The notes under the pieces were generated by a model, which was given only the letters and a program-made list of their open reading frames with translations, made no database searches and was not told the origin of the DNA. Shown here piece after piece: positions 37,801 to 51,200 of a stretch of 64,000 bases of DNA. A program made the position numbers and the translations under genes. The stretch's first letter is position 1. Each line of letters begins with the position of its first letter. Origin of the DNA: Sphaerolaimus hirsutus (Eukaryota; Nematoda; Chromadorea; Monhysterida; Sphaerolaimidae); the NCBI GenBank assembly GCA_964036195.1, contig OZ038457.1:19619147-19683146 (forward strand). Reading direction: 5' to 3'.

Positions 37801-40800
37801 ATTTTTTTTTCTGTTTTCCGGCAACTTTTTTTCCGTTTCCGTTTTTCCGGCTCATTTTCCATTTTCCAGCTAAATTTTCAGTTTTTCCGCCTTTTTTCCG
37901 TTTTCCGCCTCAATTTCCAGTTTTTCCGCCTTTTTTTCATTTTCCGCCTCAATTTTTTATTTTTCCACCTCATTTTACCTTTTTCTGGCTCAACTTTCTG
38001 TTTTCTGATCAGCCAAACTGGTAAAAATTCATGCAGATTGTCAATGATGTAAAAAAATTCTGTTTCCAGCAAAATTACTGCAAATTTTTTCCACTTCCAG
38101 CAAAATTTCAGCAAATTTTATCCGTTTTCCGTGCAAATTTGATTTTTCCATTTCCGTTTTTCCGGCCTCTTTTTCCGTTTTCCGGCCGCTGAAATTTTTT
38201 TTCCGTTTCCGTTTTCCGCCAAGTGCAAAATTTTTCCGTTCCGTTTTCCAGCCGCTGAAAATTTTTTTCCGTTTCTGTCTTCCGTAAAAAATTTTTTTTT
38301 AACACCCTACTTTGCATGCATGGTTCACATTGGAAGCGTGCCAATGCCAATGACGCACGCAATTTACTAAAAAAAATTATAAAGTTCATTGCTGTAATAA
38401 CAAGCAAGTGCAGACTATCAAGTCTGTCGAGTTTCTCTAAAGACCATTTCTCTACATTTTTCCAACTCCACCCATCTGCACATCCGCACATCCCACACCT
38501 CAGTCTGGGCACCCGAGTGAAAGCGATGGTAGCGAACTCCGTGCCGGGGCCGGTGACCCGCGCGCGCGCCGCCGCCGTCACTGAAGAGCAGGACAAGCGG
38601 CCGGCCAAGCCGCGCCGGTCCGCCCTGCCCGACTTCAGCAAGATGAACGACAAGGCGAAGCAAGTCAGCCCCGCCGGCGGGTAGGTGTATACTTATTTAT
38701 TTTTTTGTATTTGGGTTGGTATGGTAGGAGACGATTTCGCTAGATTTTCAAACTTTTCAAGGATTCATGTCCAACATTGATGGCAGGGGTTTCCAGGATT
38801 TTGGCCCTCGCGGGGGCTGGATAGATAGCAATTCGCTCCTCCGGAAGGATAGATAGCTGAAAAATTTTCTGGGGGGGGGGCTTATATAGGTTTTTTTCAA
38901 TGTTAAGAATGCAGAAAGGGGTAAAAATCGCTAAGAATCAGTTAAAAGTAGCCAAAACTAGGTATAAAATGGCTAAAAATAGGTATATAACCATGTATAA
39001 ACTATAAAACTATAAAAAGGTGCGAAAATTGGTGATTTTGAGCGAAAATTGGGGCAAAATTTCTCAAAAACCACTCCAGATAGATAGATAGATAGCTGAG
39101 CGATTTGGGGGGGGGGGTCTTTGGAGGTATTGGAGGCAGCCCCCAGCCACCCCTAGGAGACCCCTGATTGATGGTTCCCGATTTCCATCGGAATCTGCTT
39201 GCATTGTATTGGTGCACAAATAATTGTATGCGTGCGTAAATACAACTTTTGATGCGGCAATGTCCAGTCAAACAACATTCGTAGCTACTTTTATCTGCTG
39301 ATTTATAAAAAGACATGTTCGATCACCACATAGCCCCACTCGTGCAGGGGTTCTGAAGACCGCGGCCGCAACAGAACCACAAAGCAAACAGCTACAAGCG
39401 CGCAGAACAAAGCACCCGTGGCTAACCTCAGGAACAGGGCTGGTTTGTTTTTAGCCTGGAGCGTGTTTCGGGCCTTGTCACCGGAAATGACAAATAATTT
39501 TGACGACTAAAATTGATAAGTCTTGAAGTTTTGAACTCATTGAGTTTCTCGGTATAAATAATATCGAGTTGATGGATAGTTCACCCTGGTAAACTCAACG
39601 TATTTTAATGGGTTTATCGGTCTTGAAATTTCTGTTTGTCAACATAAGCTAGTTGACGCGCTGTCATTGATGGTGAGTTGTCAATTGAATTTTATTAACT
39701 TGAAAGTAAGTCAAAACGAAACTTATCAAACTTGCTAAATAGACGATTTTGACACACTTTCAATTTCAACTTAAAAGTCAGTTGACAACCGGCATCACTT
39801 CATGTCGCATTAATTAATGTGTCGCACATGGACACGCTCCAATCCCCTTCCAGGCTCGGTCTCGCGCGACAGCGACAAAGACAAAGACAAAGCGGCCAAC
39901 CCGCAGCACCTGCCTACGCACTCTATGCGGCGCGCGCGCAGTCGCTCTGTGGACATCGCCGACGACAAAAGTTCCGGCAAGAATGAGCAGACTAAGAAAA
40001 CGGTGGGCGTGGTTTAGATGGATTTACAGTTAGAGATAACGGAAGTGTAATGGTTCATGTGAATATCAAACTTTTGCACAAAGGAAGGATCCTTAAATAA
40101 ATACATCCGTGTTCACTTTTTTTTAATGACTGGTTCCAACAGGTTTGATAATTATTGTTAACATTCAAATATTTCCACTTAAATAGATCTCCAGCAGGGG
40201 CTCGATCCTTGACAACCCTTTTCCTGATCCTTGATATTTAGCTTTTCCTTGACAAACTCCTGATCACCTATCAAAGTGAATTTGCACGTGCACCATGCAG
40301 GACGTGCGTCAGCGGGCGCCCTCTCCAGCGAGCGTGCGCCAGCGCCAGCCAAGTGGCGGCGAGCCGCACAAGTGGGGCGTCCGCTATGGTCGGTTAGATG
40401 AATGTCGCGGCGCACTGGTGAAATGCATGTACTGTATCTGTTTGAAAATTTCCTCTGGGGGGGGGGGTTCAAGGGGGGGAATTTTTCAGGGGGTGCATGA
40501 TTTCGTCAAATTTTTTTGGTCCATTTTCGTCACTTTTGTTTCTAATAAATCATTTAGTGAAATGCGGAAAATGGAATGCTTTATTATTTAAATAATAACA
40601 TGCCATTTTTGTGCAAATTGGAAGCAAAAACGTTTTCATATATCTGTCCTAAAGGGGAATTTTTCCTCGAACGTCCAACAGTGATGGAATTGTTCAAGAG
40701 GGGGTATTATTCGAGCAAATACAGTAACTCGGTCCCATCATTCGCAGGTGTGGCCTCTCAAGCCAACAACCCGCCGAGCAAACCGCCCGCCCCGGGTCCT

Positions 40801-43800
40801 CCCAAACTCGACGCGGGCGCCAAGAAAGCGCCCGCGGCGGCGGGCAACCCGCTGCACCTGCCCACGAACTCCCTGCGGCGCGCGCGCGGCCGCTCCGTGG
40901 ATAGGGACGACACGGCGGGCACGTTTCAGGCGCCGGCGCCCCTTGACAAGCCTGGTGCTAAGGCGCCCCCAGGGCGCACTGAAGCACGTTCGACTGCGGC
41001 GACTGTGAAGTCGAAAGCTGGCGGCGAGATGAAAGGGAATAAGCCTGGTTGGTGTGCTTTTCGGGCATCGTTTGTCGGCCCACTCAGTGCACTCGCCTAT
41101 ATTTATAAACGCAGCTGGCAAAGTGCCGAGTGTGCACGAGCGGCTTTACCGCCGCCTGCAGACCACCTCGAAGCCCCATGCGACGGAACAGAAGGAAATT
41201 AAGGTGGAAGCCCATGCGGATACTAAAGTTTGTCGATTGAATATCCTGTTGCATTGCAGTGATGATGCTGTATTCAATGGCGACCCACATACTAGTTGAC
41301 ACATGTGTCTCAATTGGTCTGTCAACTCAGATTTTCGCTTCACGTGTCGCAGAGGGATCTTCCAATGCACTTGCCGTGATATTTACTTTTCAACGTTGCG
41401 CCATGTGCATTTGGAGACACATGAAACTGAAATCTGAGTTGACACACGTGTGTTAACTAGTGTGTGGGTAGGGTTCAAACGATATATCGTATCGAATATC
41501 GGATATCGACCATTTTTTAATATCGAATATCGATATCGAAAATTTTGAAAAATATGGAATATCGAATATCGACATTGAAAATTTTGAAAAAATATCGAAT
41601 ATCGAAAATTTTGATAAAATATCGAATATCGACCATATTTTCGATATATCGAACCTGTATAATGTCCTTAATTGAGTTATTATTTTTGTTTTGAGATATT
41701 TGTGATTAATTTGATTTGCTTATAGTATCTAAGTTGATGAGTAAAAGTAAAGTATTTAATGTTATCTTTGTTGGAGTGCTTACTCCACATTTCTTGTATT
41801 TGGTTTGGCCACATACCTACTGAACTACCTACCTCATATTTGAAGCCAGAAAATGCTGATATGCTGCTTTTTTGCAACATGCCCTTAAACAATTGGGTTA
41901 TAAGTATGAATTGTTGTATCTACCAATTTTTGTTTGTCTGATACAATTTGATTTGTCATGTTTTTTCTTCCATTTTTTCATTCTGACCATTGTAAACCTT
42001 GTTAAAATCAATTGTACTTTTCAGTAAAGAGATAATCAACCATGTTTGCAACCATATGAAAATACAACATGCTGCTTGAAATATGCCTTGCTATACCAAA
42101 AGCTAAATATCGAATATCGAAAATATCGAAATATCGATATCAAATATCGACCATTTTTTAGTATCGAATATCGATATCGAGGGTCCATATTGTATCGAAT
42201 ATCGATATCGAAAATTTTGAAAAACTATCGAATATTTTGAAAAAATATCGAATATCGATATCGAAAATTTTGAAAAAATATCGAATATCGATATCGAAAA
42301 GTGATATCGTTTGAACCCTATGTGTGGGTCGCCATTTATGTATACAATATACCAGAGTTGTACAAATACTGGTATTTTTGGAAAACGTAAACGTAAATAC
42401 CTTTTCCAAATCAAAAGTATAAATACTAAAACGTAAGGTATTTTTTAAATACCTGGGAAAACGTAAAATAAAACGTAAACGTAAAAATTTTATCAAGTGC
42501 TTCCACTGTGAGAGGACATAAAAAGCCATGTTTTTACAACATTACGGTTGTTCTTATGATCTCCACCCACATTATCTGCTTTTATTTTATCTAGAGGGAT
42601 GAAAAATAGTGAATTTTTGGAGGAATGAAAAATGAGACAGTGATGCTGTGATTATCACCACCTGGTTTTGGGATGTCACTGTGATGACATGTTGTTTTGT
42701 TGCATCGTGCATTTATTGTCGTCATCACCAAACTCATTCATTGACAGTTCAGTATGCAATTTATTTTGAAGACATTTGATTGATGGGTAAAACCAGCGTG
42801 CACCAAATTAGCATTCACAGAACGATCACATAGACTGCGCAATGAACACCCACCTCAATTCAGTTCTAATATTTTCCATACCTAAATGGTATTTTTTGTG
42901 TACATATTTACATAGGTGAGTGTTGCGGAGTGCGAACAGAAAGCATTATGTCTAATGTCTATTCGCGGGGGGTTGTGGCGGGGGGTTGTGAAGCTTTTTT
43001 AAAGTTGACATTTTACTTAGTCGATGGTTTGAAAATACTTAAATTACTTTAAAAGTATACGTTGAACTTAATACAATGCTTACAAATTGTGATATAGTTA
43101 TTCATTTGGGACCTTTTACACATTGTTTGAAAGTGCATTTCTGAGAATAAGCTATTAAATGTTTTCTTAAATAACGTTTTTTACGTTTTCTGTGGTACCC
43201 GGGTATTTTGGCCAGGAAAACGTAACAAAACGTAATGGTATTTTTTGAAAACGTAAACGTAAGTATAAATACCCGAATAACCAGGTATTTCGGGTAAACG
43301 TAAATACGTTTTTCCAACTCTGCAATATACCACTTGCTCGTCGCAGTCGCGCCGGCCGTTGACGCGCAGCGCCGCGCCGCAGTTTGCCACCGACGCGCGA
43401 CTTTCCAAACGGTCGGCATCCGTGGAGCGGCACCACAAAAAGGAGACCACAGCAACAACCAAAGTGAGAATCTGGGTTATTGGCACCACACACGCCAACT
43501 AAATTATAGTTTATTATGTGATTTCAACTTTCCTATCTGATAGATCATAGTTTGTTGTACATCATGGTACTGAATTTTCATTGGTTCTGTCAAGTGTGAT
43601 ACTTTCTAGAAACTTTTTGTGTTATTTAGTTGACATTGAGTTGACACGAATTTGCGATGTCAACTAGCGTGTGTGGACCCAATGGGCGGTACGGTAGGTA
43701 TCCATTTGCAAAAAAAACTGTTCTAAGTGATTACTGTAAAGTGTTTGCGCATCAACAACCCACCATTGGGGTTTAAACGGGATTGGCTTTTTCCGATTTC

Positions 43801-44628
43801 GGGATCGGGATTGGGGCCACTGGATCGGTATCGGATTTGCATTTTTTCGGGATCGGGATAAGGCTCTCGGAACCGAGATTTTGGAATCGGGATCGCGATC
43901 CCGTTTGAACCCTACCCACCATTGTGTTAAATTCTCTACGATCGTGACGTGATTGTCGCTCAGGTGCCCCCCGCGCCGCGGCCAGACTCGTCTGCAAGCG
44001 GGCGCTCGCTGTCGGGCCACGCGAAAGCCGCCTGGACGCCCACGAAGGTGCAGCCGTTCCATTTCGCCACCGACGATTTACTCAGCAAACGGCGCTCACA
44101 TGCTTTGCGTTGGCTTGGGGGGTGTTTAGATAGGGTGCATTTGGGAGGGGGGTGTTTAGATGGGGTGCATTCGGGAGGGGGGGTGTTTAGATGGGGTGCA
44201 TTCGGGAGGGGGGTGTTTAGATGGGGTGCATTCGGGAGGGGGGTGTTTAGATGGGGTGCATTTGGGAGGGGGGTGTTTAGATGGGGTGCATTTGGGATTT
44301 TTCAACCTATTCTCGAAATTCTGTTTTTTTTATCAGCGGATAACAGATTTTTTCACATTCAGCTGTTTTCATATTGTTTTTCTCTATCGCCATACCATTC
44401 CGACGTCTCAAACCACTTCCAAAGGTGCTCAAATGATTTTCACATTTGAAATCTCCCCAAAAAATCGCAGCAATGACGTCGCCTCCGCGCGACCCGCCTC
44501 ACCCGTCGGACAGCTACGTTGGCAAGGAGCCAAGTGCGATGCACGCGAACGACAGCAACGATGTGACGCTGGAACAGCAGCAGATGCAGGTGCCCGCCGA
44601 TCCGATGAGCGCCGATGTGGCTAAATGA
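34805..44628 (+). CDS. TPX2: TPX2-like spindle assembly factor / Aurora A activator (complete copy)
   Basis: Thirteen exons: 34805-34925, 34985-35047, 36149-36369, 37287-37546, 38504-38680, 39348-39442, 39854-40002, 40301-40388, 40748-41047, 41115-41203, 43347-43463, 43964-44108, 44471-44628. All joins are phase-consistent; 660 residues against 747 in human. Residues 1-40 carry the Aurora-A-binding signature: Y9...APKFYDF, then DSWFERRAE at 31-39. The middle is low-complexity, rich in S, P, K and A; the later part has two TPX2-type FATD-x-LSKR segments (exons 11 and 12). Family role: activates Aurora A and nucleates spindle microtubules. Odd points: exons 7 and 9 each encode an NP-x-HLPT-x-S-x-RRAR-x-RSVD motif, and no C-terminal kinesin-5-binding region is evident. 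Exon 9 onward lies in the right inverted arm. Introns hold five hAT insertions larger than 350 bp. Confidence 0.85.
35055..35735. mobile_element. hAT-like element with ATATCG words at the 5' splice site of TPX2 intron 2
   Basis: TIRs TAGGGTTCAAACGATAT / ATATCGTTTGAACCCTA with perfect TSD GGTATGTG (35047-35054 and 35736-35743). Ends are arrays of ATATCGAATATCG; the centre (35190-35560) is single-copy-like and is shared with the element at 41469. Confidence 0.88.
36878..37046. repeat. CCCATCCCGCAA foldback in TPX2 intron 3
   Basis: TTCCGCAAAAAAGCCCATTCCGCATTTTTGCCC... and its reverse complement closing at GCAGAATGGGC. Words GCCCATTCCGC and CCCATCCCGCAA repeat in the arms. Confidence 0.7.
37744..38309. 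mobile_element. hAT-like element with TTTCCG words in TPX2 intron 4
   Basis: Starts TAGGGTGTCAAATTTCCG, ends AACACCCTA; TSD CTTTGCAT (37736-37743 and 38310-38317). Nearly the whole 566 bp is TTTTCCG-TTTTCCGGC word array. Long frames on its minus strand are by-products of the array. Confidence 0.85.
38784..39166. mobile_element. hAT-like element with ATAGATAG words in TPX2 intron 5
   Basis: Ends CAGGGGTTTCC / GGAGACCCCTG between perfect TSD copies ATTGATGG (38776-38783 and 39167-39174). The interior includes GGATAGATAGC near both ends and AAAATCGCTAAGAAT-type words. Related to the element at 2087-2582; a fragment lies near 29545-29645. Confidence 0.8.
41469..42320. mobile_element. hAT-like element with ATATCG words in TPX2 intron 10 (right arm only)
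   Basis: TIRs TAGGGTTCAAACGATAT / ATATCGTTTGAACCCTA with TSD TGTGTGGG (41461-41468 and 42321-42328). It landed in the end of a TAGTTGAC foldback element. The left arm near 20835 is empty. Confidence 0.88.
42353..43322. mobile_element. hAT-like element with ACGTAAA words next to TPX2 exon 11 (right arm only)
   Basis: TIRs CAGAGTTG / CAACTCTG with TSD CAATATAC (42345-42352 and 43323-43330). Ends are arrays of AAACGTAAACGTAAA and AAATACC words. The insertion is 24 bp from exon 11. The left arm near 20605 has one GTATATTG. Confidence 0.88.
43767..43914. mobile_element. 148-bp hAT-like MITE with ATCCCG words (right copy)
   Basis: Same element and insertion site as 20019-20166, inverted; TSD CCCACCAT at 43759-43766 and 43915-43922. 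Confidence 0.8.
44112..44300 (+). repeat. Minisatellite of about 31 bp in TPX2 intron 12 (right arm, expanded)
   Basis: About six tandem units of GGTGTTTAGATGGGGTGCAT followed by TYGGGAGGGG. The left arm (19741-19815) has about two degenerate units, so the array length differs between arms. It starts next to the exon 12 donor. Confidence 0.8.
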
Positions 44629-45218
44629 AATTATGTCCATATTTTGAGAGTGATGTGTTTTTGTTTTGTCTTTTGTGTTTCTGGGTTGGGGTGGTCGGGG
44701 ACAGCGTATAATTAGTTTCCTTTTGGGGGAAATTTTCAATTGCTATCGTAGCTGGTAAGCCAAAATCAGAGGCAGAGGCCTATTGTTCACACGATTTCAT
44801 AAGTCATTTCTATCGATGCTAATGATTTTCCGCAATGGAACTGAATGTGGTTCATTTCTGGGTAACTCAATTAATTGGTCAAGTACATTTTTCTGGATTT
44901 TGGTGCCAAAAAGACCTAACTGAGTAGGCACCCTGATTAGCACTACCCGTCTGCCCCAACCTACAAAAATAATTTCTTTTAGACAAACTATCCCATCCTG
45001 TGAAGGCCAAAATATGTTGAAAACTCGGTAGGTAATCTGATTTTTACGAGAAAACGACTAAAAACGTTTCTTTATTAAGCTTGTACAAAGTCTGAATTTA
45101 TTTGTATACATATCTGCCAATAAATATATTGATCAATTTTAGGTGATGTCTGACTGTGGGTAGGGTGGGAAAAATTACCGCACCGATTCCCATCCTAACT
45201 GTTTGGTTGGTTGTTATT

Positions 45219-45378
45219 GGCCCCACACACGCTAGTTGACATCGACACCAAATATCAACTGGTTCCATTCCCAATTCAAAGCTTGCGTTTGAACATCGAT
45301 CGTCGGCTCATCAGCAAGCTTTGAATCGGGATCGGCACCAGTTGACATTTGGTGTCGATGTCAACTAGCGTGTGTGGG
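45219..45378. repeat. TAGTTGAC foldback MITE
   Basis: Other-arm copy of 18661-18822, with the same terminal CACACACGCTAGTTGACA and a palindromic interior. Confidence 0.75.
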
Positions 45379-46308
45379 CCCAATATCGGCATGCATTTTC
45401 ATCGATCTTCTGAAGTTATATTACTTTTGACTTCCTTCATTCATCCTGTACTGAATGTGTAATACCCATATTTGCTTGAAACGCGTTTTTATTTTTTGGG
45501 TATTTTATGTGCTCATATTTGTTTGACATGTTTACACGTAGTTTTATTTGAAAAAGCCAAATGCAGCAATTGCGATATTAGTTTTGATGATCGGTTTTGT
45601 GATTCGATAGAAAGTGGCAATCAGTATCAGATGATCTTTTAATTGATTTTTTTATCAAATTGCGACAACTGTTAATAAACGAATCAAATATTTCATTATA
45701 TCAAATATCGTTTCATTTATGTGTAACCACAAGCAATGTTAATGAAATAGAGTGAACCAAATAGCTATCCAGCAGGTTTGACCACTAGTTTTTTTGCTTA
45801 GTCACCGGTTTTCAGTGGGTGGGAAGTGGTTAAAATGGAATGGAACAACTTTTGCATTTATAAATGGTCTTACTAATGAATCTTATGGACATTTGAAAAA
45901 TGGGCTGGAAAATTTGTGGTTTCGGTATTGGTGTCTGGTTCCGGTTTTGGTAGTAGATTCGGTCCCTGCTCCATAAGGATGATTGCGCGGAAAATCTGAA
46001 TGGTCATGTGAACATGTGAATGAATATAAAATTTCACACAACGACAAGTCGACCCGTCGAAAAAGCGTGTCGGGTCAATTAAATCCAACCCCAGACCGCG
46101 AAGAACGGAAAAATCTGTGTAGGTAGCGTCCCTTCGCTTCACACAGTGCTAAGCGAGCTTCGATCTGTTTATTCAGTCGGCTTCTGCTGTGTGCGCACGC
46201 ACCGCTTGCATTGCATGGATTCAGTTAAGTATGGCTCTATATTTACAGTGCATCGTGGGCCCAGACCCTGTAAAATGTCAAATGTCGTGCAAAGTGTCAA
46301 ATGGCCCT

Positions 46309-46466
46309 AGATACACACACTAGTTGACATCGACACCAAATGTCAACTGGTTCCGTTCCTAATTCAAAGATAGCGTTTGAACGTCGTTCGTACACTCGTC
46401 AGCAAGCTTTGAATCGGGATCGGCACCTGTTGACATTCGGTGTCGATGTCAACTAGCGTGTATGGA
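46309..46466. repeat. TAGTTGAC foldback MITE
   Basis: Other-arm copy of 17592-17756; inserted within a TGTCAAA-type foldback, which it splits into 46259-46305 and 46470-46606. Confidence 0.7.
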
Positions 46467-48260
46467 GCTAATGTTGTGCAAAGTGTCAAAAGTCATGTAA
46501 AATGCCCTGAAAGATGGCAACCTGTTGCCATCTTGCAGGGCATTTTACATGACTTTTGACACTTTGCTTGACATTTGACATTTTACGGGGTTTGGGACTG
46601 GCACCGTTACGGTGGTCTCTGTTGTAAATATGTGGAAACGTGGTAGGGTTGATATGTAGGGGGGGGGGCGGTGGGAGACTTAGATCTCGAGCGCGTCTGC
46701 GTGTTGATCTAATCAATGTTCGATTTTTTTCCATGTGATTCGCAGTTTGCATGCCTTTACTATTGTTTACAGCCCTGAAAATTTTATGCCTGGCTGTTCC
46801 GCGTAGTGTAAAAGCTGTAAAATGTGTAGCATGTCGCGCCACCGGCTGTTATGTATGTGCACAATGTTTATCCAGCAATAATATAACCCATTCGTAGTGC
46901 ACACGATGGGCATTCAAAACACCTGCACACATTTCATGCCCCCGCTATAGGTAATCGCTGCAAGGGCTGACGCAAATCCACCGACCTACGATAAAAATGG
47001 TCGCGGCCGCACAGTTGTGAAAATGCCAGCGTTTTTGGAAAATGTAAACGTAAAAATTTTTTTACCTTTGTTCAGTGTGAACAATTGAAGTTTTGAAAAT
47101 AACTTTACTTGATGGACCGCACGCTATACATTTTTCTGGACGACACACTCCCTTATGACGTCATTGTTTATAAAATAAAAAATCGATGCAAATGTAAAGT
47201 GCAGAGTATATTGTAAACAGTGAATTACTATATTTGATCAAACAATTCCCCACCTTGAATGATGTCCCCTACTGAATAAATTCCTCTTGAATAATTAACC
47301 CCCTTTAGATGTACCATAAGTTTGTTCTCCAATTTGAACAAAAGTGGTGTGTTCTTTTTTTATAAAGCATATTCAGTGAAATTAATTGATGAAACATGCT
47401 TGAAAGTTTTGGAAAGTTAATACCTGCCCTTAAATAAGCTCCATTTAATATTTTCCTCTCAAAAAAGTCTGGAAGTGCAATTCCTTTGTGAGAATTGTTT
47501 GACCAAATACAGTATCTATGGGGGCCAATCATGCACCCTGTAAAATGTCATGTAAAATTATCCAGTGAAATTTTTTTAATATAATTTTACAGGACTTTTT
47601 ATAGGGTGTGACACTGGACCCAGGTGAATGCAAAATGTACAAAAAATTATGTGTGTACAGTCACCACAATATGGAGTATCTACATACCAAAGTAAAGAAC
47701 ACGGGTATCATCATCAGTAAGAAAGACCCGCACACACTAGTTGACATAATGATTCATGTAAACTAAATTTTGGTTTATTATGAGCTTAAACTTTCCTATG
47801 TGATATGCATAGCATAGTGTTTTTTTATATCGTGACACTTAAGTTTTATTGTTTCAGTGAAAATTGTTTTGTGCTATTTAGCTGACATTCAGTTGACATT
47901 TATTTACTTACGATATCAACGATGTTTTAGGTTCGTTTTAGTGGTGTATGGGCCCAAAGTGTCAACACGTACTTAAATAAAATATACATAAGTATAAATA
48001 CCCAAATAGTATTGCGGGTATAAGTAATTGCGTACACTTTCACAACTGTAGTCAACCATCCCTTTTTGCTAAGCAAATCAAGCCGCGCCAGCGATCGAAC
48101 TGCTTAGTTCGTCTTAATTCTACCGTGCCGCGCCGCCGCCACGTCGCATTTCCATGATCTTGACGATTTATGGACACATTCTCACGGCTGAGATTAAGGA
48201 TTTTTTGACCGACAAATTGGTTCTCGGCCCACATTGAGGAATTGGATTAAGGAAAATAAA

Positions 48261-51200
48261 ATGGAAGCCGCACCGAGTTTCGACCAGTCGCAAATGGGGC
48301 AGGTGGCCGTGCAGAAAGCCAAAGAAATGTTTGCGCTGTGTGATGGGGATGATAAGGGTTTTATTATCAAGACTGATATGCAAAAGTTGAGGGTTGGTGC
48401 ATTGGCCCTACACACACTAGTTCTTACCGTGACTTCTGTGAAAACTGAAATGGCGACATACAGCCTACTCTACTCTTATTGTATGCTATGTCGTAGTTTT
48501 CAAATTTAAACTTTAATTAATTCAAATTCACATTTAAATTAAATAAAATTATTCAACCGTGTTGATTAATATGCATTTGAAAAACTACAGTTTTCCCACG
48601 AAGTCACGACGAAAACTAGTGTGTGTAGGCACATTGTGATGTTTTTTTACGCCCTCCACGAAACACTTGAATGAATTTGTCCATTTTTGAAGGATGAACT
48701 TCCCGGTTTGACGGCTGACCAACTTGAAGAAGTTTTCGACTCGCTCGACCAGGACAAAAATGGTTACCTCACTATGGAGGAATTTGTCAACGGCTTTGGT
48801 TTGTCAGTGATTTCTATTAAAAGGGATTGACAACTGTCCATAATTTGAATTCGAATCCAGGCGCTTTTCTTGGTTTACGAGCTGAGACGATTACCGCTGA
48901 GCCGGCGAATTTGGCGCAAGAAATTGAAACTGCCAATATGGTAAGTTGTCTGAATGTGACAGTCCAATAGTGAGAAAGGTATAATACCTACATTTTAAAT
49001 GGCAGTAGTTAAATAAATACTAAATTACGACTGTCATGTCATTTTCAGGTTCAGCCAAATGGTGGTTTGAATGAAATAAAAATAGCGATTTTCTGACAGT
49101 TTTCTGCAAAGCAGAGCGTTGCATGAATTCTATTTATATTTAACTAGGTATACATTTAAAAAAATTGTATGAATGTAAATTGGGTGTCGATAGGAGGTAC
49201 TTTAATAGGAAAATACTACTTCCTTGTGTCACTTGCAGAAAGTGGAAGACCCGGCAGCAGATAAGGAGCAATTCGATGACCTAATGCACAGTATCGGTGC
49301 TGTCGACGTTTTCGCCGAGTATGTTCTGTGAATTCTCAATCTGTCAAGTTTCGAGTCAATAAAATAATGCAGGGCTTCAAAGGAAAGCACATTAACTGCT
49401 TTGATTAACTAGAAGTTGATTGAATCTACCTACTAGAAATTGTTTGAATTGCAAATGTCACATTCGATTCAATATTTTGAAGTACCGTATTACCTCGAAT
49501 TAACCCCCCCTTGAATTAACCCCCCCCTCGAAATACCCCCCCTAAATTTCGGCTGAGGAAATAATAAACCCCCCCCTCGAAATACCCCCCCTAAAACTGA
49601 GTGTAACGTGAACGTACATGACAAATACCGCAGTTTGTGTTCTGTACAATGCAGAACACACGTTAAAACTGATGATTAAGTGACGTTATGGAAGGGTTTT
49701 TGTGTATATACAGTTATAGATGCCTATAAACACACATACATCTATGTAATTGTTCGATTTTTCTACGTCTGCGTATGGGGAATTTTCGCAAATTTCTGGC
49801 GAAATAATAGACCCCCCCTCGAATAACCCCCCCCCCCCTCGAATTATCCCCCCCTAAAATTTTGCTGGCGAAATAATAAACCCCCTGGGGGTATTTCGAG
49901 GTAATACGGTACATATTTTGAACAGTAAACACAATATTTACTCGAAATACCCCCAGGCGTTTATTTTTTGCCAGCTCACTCAGACCTGGGGATATTTCGA
50001 GGGAATAATGTAACTGTATTATACCTTATTTCCGGGCCAATATGCTGCCATAAAAAATGCCTCCGAAAAGGCACCAATAGCTCATTCTCCACAGTAACAC
50101 CAAAATACAAACATCCACAAAATCAGACAACCCTCGGTCCAATCTCTCTGGACCAAACTGCGTCATGACGACCCGGAACTCCTGACCCACTTCGAATCGT
50201 TCCTATCCGACATTTCTGGGGAGCTGCGACGCAAAAAGAACGAAACTACCACTTTGGAAAATGCACTGCACGAAAGGACGCAAACGCATGACGAACAAGT
50301 GAATAAGTTGTATGAGGAAATGGAGCAGCAATTGAAGGCGGAGAAAGAGAAAGTGGCCATTGAGGTGGAGTTTTTTAGGGTTGATTTATGTCTGACATGT
50401 TGTGTTGAAAAATATGTGCCCTGGTCTCAAATTTAATTAGGTAACGTATAGTGTGGGACAGACGTCTAAAACGCGTTCAACTCCATGAAATGGTGCCAGA
50501 ACATGCACAAATCCGTCCTCTTGTTTGCGTCCAGTGATCGAAAAGCTTGAAGTGCCAATGGCGCCATGGTGCGGCGCTCTTTAACGCCCCCACATGGCGC
50601 CAGCGCCATGGTGCCATTCCATTACAACTCCATACTCGAGCGCCCTTTATTTGAACTCTGGCCCCGCAACACTCGTTCCCTAATCGTTGTCCTACATCAT
50701 CAACCAATCAACCTATATTCGAATAAAACCTGGGCTCAGGAACGGCAAAAAGCACAGCGAGAAAGGGAGCAATTGGAACGGGCGCTCGCAGCCAAGGACG
50801 ACGAGATGCAGGAAATTATCCGGAAACAAACCACTGTGAGATGCTGCAATTTTTGCCACTTTCATAGTCCTGTAGAAGACTTTTTTCTCGACAAAAACAA
50901 CCGCATTGTAGCTGGAAAAGCAGCTTGGCTCGCTGAAAGACACTGCGCACATGAGCGAACAGGAGAAACAAGAAGTGGCAGCTGTGAGTTTGAACTAATT
51001 GACAGATCAGTAGAGTCAATTGAATTTGCATCCTGATGTTATTCCGCAAGTTGACAACTGGCAGACAAAATTATAAGTGGTAAATAAAGCAACTAGCGAA
51101 TGTGTGAATGAAGGTAACGTATTACCTCGAAATACAGTAAAAGTAAAGTAAAGTGTCAATCAAAACAAAAAGAAAATATTTTATTACTGAACTTTGCATG

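Larger units (their letters stand above)
44629..48260. other. Intergenic region between the TPX2 3' end and the GTPase start (right arm)
   Basis: Counterpart of 13419-19411 without the hAT insertion. Contains an AATAAA at 45119-45124 that may end the TPX2-like transcript and foldbacks at 45219, 46309 and 47728; the GTPase promoter should lie near 47960-48260. No other gene seen. Confidence 0.6.

Noticed and set aside
37878-38653. Long minus-strand open frames through the TTTTCCG region and the TPX2 exon 5 segment
   Set aside because: Low-complexity translation of a word array (RKTEKE-type repeats) and antisense of a confirmed exon; no splice or start support.
44110-44300. Regularly spaced G-rich repeats that could be read as a CRISPR-like or telomeric array
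   Set aside because: Direct tandem units with no unique spacers, inside a eukaryotic intron: a minisatellite.
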